Assembly (NCBI RefSeq): GCF_003931875.1
Contig: NZ_CP034245.1
Coordinates: 3,162,001 to 3,226,000, forward strand
Direction: 5' to 3'
Length of the DNA stretch: 64,000 nt
Origin: Microbacterium sp. 10M-3C3
GTDB lineage: Bacteria > Actinomycetota > Actinomycetes > Actinomycetales > Microbacteriaceae
Part shown: positions 49,339 to 56,815 of the stretch, one piece after another
How the letters are laid out: each line of letters begins with the position of its first letter
How positions within the stretch are numbered: the stretch's first letter is position 1
Translations under genes and position numbers: made by a program
Notes under the pieces: generated by a model
Told to the model about the DNA's origin: nothing
The model's database searches: none
What the model saw: only the letters and a program-made list of their open reading frames with translations

Positions 49339-50455
49339 CGTCGCGATCGTCGGCGCGGGCCCGGTCGGCACGCTCCTCGCCGCCGAGCTCGCCCGACGCG
49401 GCGTCGACGTCGTGGCGATCGAGCGTCGCGCGGATGCCGCGGTCGGCTCGCGCGCGATCGGCGTGCACGCGCCCGTGCTCGCCGCCCTCGAGCCCTCCGG
49501 CGCGACCGAGCGACTCCTCGCCGCCGCCGTCCGCGTGGGCGTGGGCGAGGCGCGCTCGCGCGGACGCCTGCTCGGCGCCGTCCGCTTCGACCGCCTGTCG
49601 GCGCGCTTCCCGTTCGTGGCCACGCTGCCCCAGACCGAAACGTTCGCCGCGCTGGCGACGGACGCGCCCGTCCCGCTCCGGGGCGAGGCGGTCGCGGTGC
49701 GCGGCGGCGCCCGGCCGAGCGTGCGGGTGCGCGGCGCCGACGGCGGCGAGCACGTCGTCGAGGCGCGCATCGTCGTGGTCGCCGCGGGCCCTCGTGCCCG
49801 GGCGCTGCTGTGGCGCCCGGGTGCCGCACGCGAGCGCGCCTGCCCCGACCGCTACGTCATGGCCGACGTGCCCGCCGACGGCGGCGACGTCGCCGTCGTG
49901 AACCTCGACCGCGGCGGCGTGCTCGAATCGTTTCCGCTCCCCGGTGGTGTGCGCCGCTTCGTCGCGGCCGTGCGCGCCGACGTCGACGCGCCCGACGCGC
50001 GTACAGCGGCGCTGCGCGCAGCGCTGGGCGCCCGGGGTCTCGACGAGGAGGCGGCGCGGATCGAGCGCGCGGAGGAGTTCCGCATCCGCCGTGCCCTCGC
50101 GCCGGCGCTGCGGCGCGGGCCGCTCTTCGCGATCGGCGACACCGCGCACGAGGTCAGCCCGATCGGCGGCCAGGGCATGAACCTGGGCCTCCTGGATGCG
50201 GCGACCCTCGCGCCGCTGCTGGCGACGTGGGTGCGCACGGGTGCGGCGCCCGACGCCGAGCTCGCCCGCTGGGAGCGGCGACGGCTCGCGTCGTCGCGCG
50301 TGTCGGGCGGCATCGCCGTCGCCAACACCGTGCTCGGGCGTCCCGCGGGGCCGCGCGTCGATGCCGCGCGGGCGGCCGCCCTGCGCGTCGCCCTCGCGAC
50401 CCCCGCCGCGCGGCTCCTCGCGCACGCGTACGCGATGGGCTTCGACCGCGGCTGA
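49331..50455 (+). CDS. FAD-dependent monooxygenase (phenol hydroxylase-like)
   Basis: A 374-residue flavoprotein. The N-terminal dinucleotide fold is VAIVGAGPVGTLLAAELARRG with the acidic end of strand 2 (VAIERR); the GD motif is FAIGDTAHEVSPIGGQGMNLG. This is the para-hydroxybenzoate hydroxylase/UbiH group. Expected reaction here: ring hydroxylation of a resorcinol toward a hydroquinone or quinone. Overlaps the methyltransferase by 8 bp. Confidence 0.9.
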   Translation: MPDVAIVGAGPVGTLLAAELARRGVDVVAIERRADAAVGSRAIGVHAPVLAALEPSGATERLLAAAVRVGVGEARSRGRLLGAVRFDRLSARFPFVATLPQTETFAALATDAPVPLRGEAVAVRGGARPSVRVRGADGGEHVVEARIVVVAAGPRARALLWRPGAARERACPDRYVMADVPADGGDVAVVNLDRGGVLESFPLPGGVRRFVAAVRADVDAPDARTAALRAALGARGLDEEAARIERAEEFRIRRALAPALRRGPLFAIGDTAHEVSPIGGQGMNLGLLDAATLAPLLATWVRTGAAPDAELARWERRRLASSRVSGGIAVANTVLGRPAGPRVDAARAAALRVALATPAARLLAHAYAMGFDRG

Positions 50456-50470
50456 GCCGCCGCATCCGCG

Positions 50471-50556
50471 AATCGCCGAAAGTGCACCGCCGCGGCGAAC
50501 GTGCACGCCCGGGCGAGCGGTTTCGCCGCGAGCGTGCCCTCTCGGCGGCGCGGGCG
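50471..50556. repeat. Nested palindrome, family 2 copy D
   Basis: GCCGAAAGTGCAC (50475-50487) pairs imperfectly with GTGCCCTCTCGGC on the right. The 24 bp starting CGAAAGTGCACCGCCGCG at 50477 match copy C (31580) but for one base. It separates the FAD monooxygenase and the convergent prenyltransferase. Confidence 0.75.
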
Positions 50557-50580
50557 GCGCGGGCGGCGCGGGCGCCGCCG

Positions 50581-51426
50581 TCAGGCGAGCGCCGACGACG
50601 CGACGAGCTGCGCGGCCAGCAGCAGGGCCGCGAGCATCACGAGCCGGAACACCGTGCGCGCGGGCGGCCGCGCGATGACGACCCCCACGGTCGCGACGGC
50701 GGCGGCGAGCGCGCCCGCGAAGAACACCCACGCGACGGGCGCGACGGCGGCCGGCTGCCCGCCGGACGAGCCGAGCAGTACGGCCAGGGCGCCGGCGACG
50801 ACCCCGGATGCGGCGAGCACGGCGCTCGCCCGCACTCCGAGGCGGTGCGGCAGCCCGCGGACGCCGGTCGCGCGGTCGTCGTCCAGGTCGGGCAGCACGT
50901 TCGTCAGGTGCACGGCGGCGCCGAGCGCGGCACCCGCCGCCGCCTGCCAGGCCGGCGCCCACGCCGGCGGAATCGCGGAGAGCGTCGCGAGCGAGGGGAA
51001 CAGGCCGAAGCTCACGAGGAACGGCACGATCGAGACGGGCGTGTTCTTCAGCCCCGCGTTGTACGCCCACGCGGAGGCCAGCGCGACGGCGTGGGCGCCC
51101 AGCATCCCGACCCCGAGCGGCGCCGAGAGGGCGAGCGCGACGACGACGGCCCCGACGGCCACCGCGAGGGCCAGCCGCGGCGTGACCGGCCCGGCCACGA
51201 GCGGCTTGTCGCGCCGGCCGACCGCGGCGTCGCGGTGCGCGTCGATCGCGTCGTTGGAGAGGCCGACCGACACCTGCCCGGCGAACACGGCGACGGCCAG
51301 CAGCCCGAGCCGCCACGGGTCGAGCCCGGCGGCGAGGCCGAGGGCGAGCGCGAGCGCCGCGACCACCAGCGTCGGGCCCGGATGCGTCGACCCCCACAGC
51401 CCCCGCACCGTCGCCGCTCCGCTCAC
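50581..51426 (-). CDS. UbiA-family prenyltransferase
   Basis: A 281-residue polytopic enzyme with about eight helices. Asp-rich motif 1 is NDAIDAHRDAAVGRRDKPL and motif 2 NVLPDLDDDRATGVRGLPHR; together they bind Mg-prenyl diphosphate. The aromatic acceptor is unknown. It faces the type III PKS operon, suggesting prenylation of that phenolic product. GTG at 51424-51426 follows a minus-strand TAGCGT box by 6 bp. Confidence 0.9.
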   Translation of the reverse strand: MSGAATVRGLWGSTHPGPTLVVAALALALGLAAGLDPWRLGLLAVAVFAGQVSVGLSNDAIDAHRDAAVGRRDKPLVAGPVTPRLALAVAVGAVVVALALSAPLGVGMLGAHAVALASAWAYNAGLKNTPVSIVPFLVSFGLFPSLATLSAIPPAWAPAWQAAAGAALGAAVHLTNVLPDLDDDRATGVRGLPHRLGVRASAVLAASGVVAGALAVLLGSSGGQPAAVAPVAWVFFAGALAAAVATVGVVIARPPARTVFRLVMLAALLLAAQLVASSALA

Positions 51427-51432
51427 GTCTCG

Positions 51433-51438
51433 ACGCTA
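51433..51438 (-). promoter_or_regulatory. -10 box TAGCGT of the ubiA-like gene
   Basis: Six bp upstream of GTG 51426. Confidence 0.45.
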
Positions 51439-51462
51439 CCCGCCGGGGCGCGTCGCGCCGGG

Positions 51463-53667
51463 CTATTCGACGATCTCGGCCTCGATCACGTCGTCGTCAT
51501 CCGTCGCCTCGGCCGCGGCCGCGGGGCCGTCGGAGCGCAGCGCGAGGCTCGCGCCGTCGGGCGCCACGTCCACCCGCACGAGGTCGCCGTCGCGGACGCC
51601 GCCGGCCAGCAGCGCCATCGCGAGGCGGTCCTGGATCTCCGACTGGATGAGGCGGCGGAGCGGGCGTGCACCGTACACCGGGTCGTAGCCGCGCTCGGCG
51701 AGCCACGCACGGGCGTCCGGCGTGACGGCGAGGGTCAGCCGACGCTCGCGGAGGCGCCGCTGCAGCGCGTCGACCGACAGCTCCACGATCTGCGCGAGGT
51801 CGTCCTCAGTGAGCGCCTGGAAGATCACGATGTCGTCGAGGCGGTTCACGAACTCGGGCTTGAACGCCTGCCGCACGAGCGCCTGCACCTGCTCGCGCTT
51901 CTGATCGATCGACAGCGTCGGGTCGATCAGGATCGGCGAGCCGAGGTTCGACGTCAGGATCAGGATCACGTTCGTGAAGTCGACCGTGCGGCCCTGCCCG
52001 TCGGTGAGGCGTCCGTCGTCCATGACCTGCAGCAGCACGTCGAAGACCTCCGGATGCGCCTTCTCGACCTCGTCCAGGAGCACGACGCTGTACGGGCGAC
52101 GACGCACGGCCTCGGTCAGCTGACCGCCCTGCTCGTAGCCGATGTAGCCGGGAGGGGCGCCGACCAGCCGCGACACGGAGTGCTTCTCGCCGTACTCGGA
52201 CATGTCGATGCGCACCATCGCGTGCTCGTCGTCGAAGAGGAACTCGGCGAGCGCCTTGGCGAGCTCGGTCTTGCCGACGCCCGTCGGACCGAGGAACAGG
52301 AACGAGCCGACGGGGCGACCCGGGTCGCTGATGCCCGCACGGGAGCGACGGATCGCGTCGGACACGGCCTTCACCGCGTCCTTCTGCCCGATGAGGCGCT
52401 TGCCGAGCTCCGACTCGAGATGCAGCAGCTTCTCGGTCTCGCCCTGGAGCAGCCGGCCGACCGGGATGCCGGTCCACGCCGCGATGACGGCGGCGATGTC
52501 CTCGTCGGTCACCTGGTCGTTGACCATGCGGTCGTCGGAGGTCTCCGCGGCCTCGGCGACCATGAGCTCGCGCTCGAGCGCTGGGATCTCGGCGTACAGC
52601 AGGCGCGAGGCCTTCTCGAGGTTGCCCTCGCGCTGCGCCCGCTCGGCCTCGACGCGCGCGGAGTCCAGGCGCGTCTTCAGCTCGCCGACGCGGTTGAGCG
52701 ACGCGCGCTCGCGGTCCCACCGCGCCTGCAGGTCGTCCAGGCGGGCCTGCTCGCTCGCGAGCTGCTCGCGCAGCGCGGCGAGGCGCTCCTTCGACGCGTC
52801 GTCCTTCTCCTTCTTCAGCGCGAGCTCCTCGAGCTTCAGCCGGTCCACGTGCCGACGCAGCTCGTCGATCTCCAGCGGGGCGGAGTCGATCTCCATGCGC
52901 AGGCGCGACGCGGCCTCGTCGATCAGGTCGATGGCCTTGTCGGGCAGCTGACGCGCGGGGAGGTATCGGTTGGAGAGGGCGGCCGCGGCCACGAGCGCCG
53001 CATCCGCGATCGCGACCTTGTGGTGCGCCTCGTAGCGCTCCTTGAGGCCGCGCAGGATCGCGACGGTGTCTTCGACCGACGGCTCCCCCACGTACACCTG
53101 CTGGAAGCGGCGCTCGAGGGCGGCGTCCTTCTCGATGAACTCGCGGTACTCGTCGAGGGTCGTCGCGCCGATCAGGCGCAGCTCGCCGCGGGCGAGCATG
53201 GGCTTGAGCATGTTGGAGGCCGCGACCGATCCCTCGCCGCCGCCCGCGCCCATGAGCACGTGCAGCTCGTCGATGAAGGTGATGATGCGCCCGTCGGACT
53301 CGGTGATCTCCTTGAGCACGCTCTTGAGGCGCTCCTCGAACTGGCCGCGGTACATGGCACCCGCCACGAGCGCGGAGATGTCGAGGGAGACGAGCTCCTT
53401 GCCCTTGAGGCTCTCGGCGACGTCGCCCGCGACGATGCGCTGGGCGAGCCCTTCGACGACGGCCGTCTTGCCGACGCCGGGCTCGCCGATGAGGACGGGG
53501 TTGTTCTTGGTGCGGCGCGTGAGCACCTGGCTGACGCGCCGGATCTCGCTGTCGCGTCCGATGACGGGGTCGAGCTTGCCCTGACGCGCGCGGTCGGTGA
53601 GGTTGATGCCGAACTGCTCGAGGGCGCTCTGCGACTCCTCCTGTCCGGGCTGCTGGGTGGCGTTCAT
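51463..53667 (-). CDS. clpB: ClpB disaggregase without the N-terminal Clp_N domain
   Basis: A 734-residue AAA+ unfoldase. The first 15 residues lead straight into nucleotide-binding domain 1 ([18 protein letters not shown], Walker [10 protein letters not shown] at 61-69). A complete coiled-coil middle domain follows ([20 protein letters not shown] region), then domain 2 with GPTGVGKTE and the sensor and C-terminal parts. Usual ClpB has about 860 residues, so the 140-residue substrate-docking N-domain is missing. AGGAGAAC precedes the ATG at 53665-53667, while 7 more codons upstream are possible. Works with DnaK/DnaJ on aggregates. A HAIR box lies 39 bp upstream. Confidence 0.93.
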   Translation of the reverse strand: MNATQQPGQEESQSALEQFGINLTDRARQGKLDPVIGRDSEIRRVSQVLTRRTKNNPVLIGEPGVGKTAVVEGLAQRIVAGDVAESLKGKELVSLDISALVAGAMYRGQFEERLKSVLKEITESDGRIITFIDELHVLMGAGGGEGSVAASNMLKPMLARGELRLIGATTLDEYREFIEKDAALERRFQQVYVGEPSVEDTVAILRGLKERYEAHHKVAIADAALVAAAALSNRYLPARQLPDKAIDLIDEAASRLRMEIDSAPLEIDELRRHVDRLKLEELALKKEKDDASKERLAALREQLASEQARLDDLQARWDRERASLNRVGELKTRLDSARVEAERAQREGNLEKASRLLYAEIPALERELMVAEAAETSDDRMVNDQVTDEDIAAVIAAWTGIPVGRLLQGETEKLLHLESELGKRLIGQKDAVKAVSDAIRRSRAGISDPGRPVGSFLFLGPTGVGKTELAKALAEFLFDDEHAMVRIDMSEYGEKHSVSRLVGAPPGYIGYEQGGQLTEAVRRRPYSVVLLDEVEKAHPEVFDVLLQVMDDGRLTDGQGRTVDFTNVILILTSNLGSPILIDPTLSIDQKREQVQALVRQAFKPEFVNRLDDIVIFQALTEDDLAQIVELSVDALQRRLRERRLTLAVTPDARAWLAERGYDPVYGARPLRRLIQSEIQDRLAMALLAGGVRDGDLVRVDVAPDGASLALRSDGPAAAAEATDDDDVIEAEIVE

Positions 53668-53705
53668 TCGTTCTCCTGAAGTCTGCATCCGCTCTGACCA
53701 GAAAA

Positions 53706-53726
53706 CTTGAGCGGTATTGGCTCAAG
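53706..53726. promoter_or_regulatory. HAIR element, HspR operator of clpB
   Basis: CTTGAGC-N7-GCTCAAG matches the HspR-binding HAIR consensus CTTGAGT-N7-ACTCAAG at all but the inner base of each arm. It sits 39 bp before clpB. An hspR gene is present in the window at 62649. Confidence 0.88.
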
Positions 53727-53771
53727 TTTAGCACCGCACGGTCGCGCGCACCAGGGTCCGCTCGACCCCCC

Positions 53772-54755
53772 TCAGGCCGCGGATGCAGCGGCCTCGGCTG
53801 CGGGGGTGCACGCGAAGCGCGCGCGATACGCCGTCGGGGTGAGGCCGAGCGTGCGCGCGAAGTTCTGCCGCAGCACCGCCGCCGAGCCGAACCCGCTCTC
53901 CTCGGCGACGCGGTCGAGCCCCAGGTCAGTCTCCTCGAGCAGCCGCTGCGCGTGCAGGATGCGCTGGCGGGCCAGCCATGCGGCCGGCGTCGCGCCGAAA
54001 TCCGCCTTGAAGCGACGCGCGAACGTGCGCGGCGACATGTGCGCCTTGGCCGCGAGCTGCTCGACGGAGAGGTCTTCGCGGAGGTTCGCGAGCATCCAGT
54101 CGCCGACCGGAGCCAGCGACATCGAGGCGGCCACGGGCAGCGGCCGGGCGATGAACTGCGCCTGTCCGCCGTCACGCTGCGGCGGCACGACCATGCGCCG
54201 CGCGATGACGTTCGTCAGCTCGGCGCCGAGCTCCTGCCGCAGCAGGTGCAGGCACGCGTCGATCCCGGCCGCGGTGCCGGCGCTCGTGATGATGCGCCCC
54301 TCCTGCACGTACAGCACGTCAGGATCGACCTCGACGTGCGGGAACATGCGCGCCATCTTGTTCGCGTACATCCAGTGCGTCGTGGCGCGCTTGCCGTCCA
54401 GCACGCCGGCCTGGCCGAGGATGAACGACGCGCTGCAGACGCTCAGCAGCCACGCGCCGCGCTCCGCGGTGCGGCGGACGAGGTCGATCACGCGTTCGTC
54501 GGTGCGGCCCCAGTACTCGTGCGGGGTCGGCGCGATGACGACGAGGTCGGCCTCGTACGCGAAGGAGAGGTCGTGCTCGACGTTCATCGAGAAGCCCATC
54601 TTCGACATGACGGGCCGGTCGGGGTCGGGAGTCACGACGCGGAAGTCGAAGTTCGGCACGCCGTCCGCTGAGCGGTCCAGGCCGAACGCCTCGCACGCGA
54701 GACCGAATTCGAACGGGGCGAACCCATCCGTGACGACGACGGCGACCGTCTGCAT
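53772..54755 (-). CDS. GlxA-family transcriptional regulator (DJ-1/PfpI domain plus AraC HTH)
   Basis: A 327-residue regulator. The N-terminal 170 residues form a DJ-1/PfpI amidotransferase-like domain (TVAVVVTDGFAPFEFGL, ACEAFGLDR; the elbow Cys in LLSVCSASFILGQAG). The C-terminal AraC pair is LSVEQLAAKAHMSPRTFARRF and VAEESGFGSAAVLRQNFAR, then LGLTPTAYR. Relatives respond to amines, betaine or carnitine-type ligands. ATG at 54753-54755 has GAGGAG upstream. Single gene, target not evident. Confidence 0.92.
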   Translation of the reverse strand: MQTVAVVVTDGFAPFEFGLACEAFGLDRSADGVPNFDFRVVTPDPDRPVMSKMGFSMNVEHDLSFAYEADLVVIAPTPHEYWGRTDERVIDLVRRTAERGAWLLSVCSASFILGQAGVLDGKRATTHWMYANKMARMFPHVEVDPDVLYVQEGRIITSAGTAAGIDACLHLLRQELGAELTNVIARRMVVPPQRDGGQAQFIARPLPVAASMSLAPVGDWMLANLREDLSVEQLAAKAHMSPRTFARRFKADFGATPAAWLARQRILHAQRLLEETDLGLDRVAEESGFGSAAVLRQNFARTLGLTPTAYRARFACTPAAEAAASAA

Positions 54756-54830
54756 GGCTGCTCCTCGGGCTTGGCAGGATTCGTTCGGATACTGGCGATT
54801 CTGCCACTCGTGACCGGAAACACACAACCG

Positions 54831-54836
54831 TAGCGT
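54831..54836 (+). promoter_or_regulatory. -10 box TAGCGT of the small membrane protein gene
   Basis: Seven bp before ATG 54844. Confidence 0.4.
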
Positions 54837-54843
54837 TTCTGCC

Positions 54844-55140
54844 ATGATCCTTCTCGCCCTCATCGCCGCCCTGTCCGTCCTCGCCGTGGTCGGCACGGTC
54901 GTCGCCGTGCTGCGCGACGGATACCGCGCGTGCCGCACCGACGTGCTGCGCGCGCCCGACCGCCCGGCCGCCGCCCCCGCGGGCGTTGCCGACGCCGCCC
55001 CCGCGGGCGTTGCCGCCGCCGCTGCGGTGGCTGACGCCGCTGCCGCTCGGGCGGCGATCGATGCCGCTGCTGCTCGCAGAATTCAGGCTGAGCGGCGCGA
55101 CACGCCGGCCGCGGCGCTGCGCGCGCGGCGTGTCGCCTGA
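54844..55140 (+). CDS. Small membrane protein, end supplied by a palindrome
   Basis: 98 residues with no family. One N-terminal helix (ILLALIAALSVLAVVGTVVAV) is followed by RDGYRACRTDVLRAPDRPA and an Ala-rich tail with a doubled AAPAGVAD unit. The last 20 codons (from RRIQAERRDT) and the stop lie inside the family-4 palindrome copy H, so the original protein was probably shorter and the repeat rewrote its end. The first 35 residues are the credible part. Confidence 0.5.
   Translation: MILLALIAALSVLAVVGTVVAVLRDGYRACRTDVLRAPDRPAAAPAGVADAAPAGVAAAAAVADAAAARAAIDAAAARRIQAERRDTPAAALRARRVA
54973..55020 (+). repeat. 24-bp direct repeat, two copies, in frame
   Basis: GCCCCCGCGGGCGTTGCC occurs at 54973 and 54997, producing the repeated APAGVA in the small membrane protein. 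Confidence 0.8.
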
Positions 55141-55150
55141 ATTCCGCGCG
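55076..55150. repeat. Nested palindrome, family 4 copy H
   Basis: Outer arms GAATTCAGGC (55079-55088) and GCCTGAATTC (55135-55144); inner arms CGACACGCCG and CGGCGTGTCG. The TGA of the small protein gene is inside the right arm. Confidence 0.85.
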
Positions 55151-55192
55151 CCGGGGCACCCTCGGGCGGCCCGCCCGTGCGGCTCCGCTCCT

Positions 55193-55198
55193 TAGACT
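55193..55198 (+). promoter_or_regulatory. -10 box TAGACT
   Basis: Seven bp before GTG 55206. Confidence 0.45.
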
Positions 55199-55205
55199 CA
55201 GGGAC

Positions 55206-55571
55206 GTGACGACGCCTCCTGCCGCCTATCTCCCCGCCGCGCCGGTCGCCCGCCGCGCCAATCCGCTCGGGCTGACCGCCACGATCCTCGTCGCGGCGGC
55301 GGTCGTGCTGCAGTTCATCGCGGCCGGCGTCACGGGGTCGCTCATCGCGAACGCCGCGGGCGACCTGTCGCTCTACTCCGTGACGAGCGGGGTGTTCGTG
55401 CTCGTCCAGGGGCTGATCGCCCTCGCCGCGGTGATCGTCGGCATCGCGGGGCTCGTGGTCAAGGACCGCCCGCACGCACTCGCGGGCATCGGCCTCGGCG
55501 GCGGCGCGGTCATCGTGCTCGGCATCGCGGCGTCACAGGTGACGAACCTCGTCCTCACGCTCTCGTCCTGA
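55206..55571 (+). CDS. Conserved-looking membrane protein, three helices
   Basis: 121 residues: a Pro/Ala-rich 20-residue N-tail, then three hydrophobic segments (ATILVAAAVVLQFIAAGVTG, SGVFVLVQGLIALAAVIVGI, and AGIGLGGGAVIVLGIAASQV) separated by short loops with RxH/KDRPH. No enzyme motif. Start GTG follows a TAGACT box. The gene ends 17 bp inside the convergent glycosyltransferase gene. Function unknown. Confidence 0.7.
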   Translation: MTTPPAAYLPAAPVARRANPLGLTATILVAAAVVLQFIAAGVTGSLIANAAGDLSLYSVTSGVFVLVQGLIALAAVIVGIAGLVVKDRPHALAGIGLGGGAVIVLGIAASQVTNLVLTLSS

Positions 55572-56814
55572 GCAGGCGCTCGTAGACCACGGTCATCGCG
55601 GCCGTGCGCGAGGACTGCCGGAACGCGTCGCGGATGCCCGGGTCGGGTTGCGGCGCGTCCCCCGCGACGATGTCCGCCGCCGCCCGCCGGAGCACGCGCG
55701 CGAGCGCTGCCACCGACCCGTCGTCGGGCGTCCACACCCCCGAGCCGAGCTCGCTCGCGATGTCGGGGTCGCTCACGATCGAGGGCGTGCCGAGCGAGGC
55801 CGCCTCGAACACCGTCATCCCCTGCGTCTCGAAGCCGATCGAAGTCTGCACCATCGCGTCCGCCGCCGCGATCCGCCGCAGCGTCTCGGCGTACGGCAGC
55901 CGGCCGGCGAATTCGACGGATGCAGCGGGCCGCTCCCGCTCGATGATCCGGCGCGCGGCGCGCAGCTGACCGCCCCCACCGATGACCGTGATGTCGGCGG
56001 CGATGCCCGACTCCACCACGGCCTCGAGGAAGGGCAGCAGGCGCTTCTCGGGGCTCATGCGCCCGGCCCACACGAGCCGTGGGCGCCCTGGCGGCCGCGA
56101 AGCGGCCCCACCGCTCGTGACGTCCTCGAGCACGGCGTCGTCGATGCCGTTCCACACCACGTCCACGGCCGGGAAGACGCCGTGCTGCTCGAGCCGCCGC
56201 GCGAAGTGCGCGGACGGCGCCGTCACGGCGTCCGACAGCTGCGCGAACCGCCGCAGGTACGCCCATCCGTCGCGGGCGCTGCGCCGCGGATTCGGCCGAG
56301 GCTCGCGGATTCGAACGCGCGCGGCCGCTGCATCCGAATCCGGCGACGCGATCCGCCTCCGCGGCGGCAGGCCCCGCCGCGCCCACACGTTGAGCACCGC
56401 GAGCACCGCGCGGGGGAAGGGCGCGGTCGCGGCGATGCCGACGTCGACGCGGTTGTGCATCGTGTGCACGACCGGGAGGCCGTGGCGCCGCGCGAAGCGG
56501 TGGCCGATGAGGGCGCCCCAGAAGTCCGCCTGCACGTGCACGAGATCGACGGGCGGACGGCCGGCGAGCGCCGCGTCGACCGCGCGGTCGGTGGCGCGTC
56601 CGGGCACGCTCAGCGAGTACTCGCGGTCGGGCGTGATCGGGATCGCCGGCAGATCGATGTAGGCCGTGTCGGACGGATGCGGCGCGAACATCCGCGGTGC
56701 GACGACCGTCACGGTGTGACCGGCGCGTTCCAGGTACCGCCGCTGCAGGCGCATCGACACCTGCGCACCGCCGGCGGATTCGACGTGCTGGTCGCCGAAG
56801 AAGACGACGTGCAC
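55555..56814 (-). CDS. GT4-family glycosyltransferase
   Basis: A 419-residue GT-B fold enzyme. The N-lobe starts MHVVFFGDQHVESAGGAQVS and contains the donor/acceptor cleft His (VVHTMHNRV). The C-lobe has LVWAGRMSPEKRLLPFLEAV and the donor-binding E-x7-E (FEAASLGTPSIVSD). GT4 enzymes add sugars from UDP- or GDP-donors to lipids or polysaccharides. It begins 1 bp after the other GT4 gene, so both act on the same glycoconjugate, perhaps a glycolipid. Confidence 0.88.
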   Translation of the reverse strand: MHVVFFGDQHVESAGGAQVSMRLQRRYLERAGHTVTVVAPRMFAPHPSDTAYIDLPAIPITPDREYSLSVPGRATDRAVDAALAGRPPVDLVHVQADFWGALIGHRFARRHGLPVVHTMHNRVDVGIAATAPFPRAVLAVLNVWARRGLPPRRRIASPDSDAAAARVRIREPRPNPRRSARDGWAYLRRFAQLSDAVTAPSAHFARRLEQHGVFPAVDVVWNGIDDAVLEDVTSGGAASRPPGRPRLVWAGRMSPEKRLLPFLEAVVESGIAADITVIGGGGQLRAARRIIERERPAASVEFAGRLPYAETLRRIAAADAMVQTSIGFETQGMTVFEAASLGTPSIVSDPDIASELGSGVWTPDDGSVAALARVLRRAAADIVAGDAPQPDPGIRDAFRQSSRTAAMTVVYERLLRTRA

Positions 56815-56815
56815 G

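Noticed and set aside
49810-53679. A 1289-codon plus-strand frame
   Set aside because: Antisense shadow of ubiA and clpB, caused by high GC and few stop codons; no domain.
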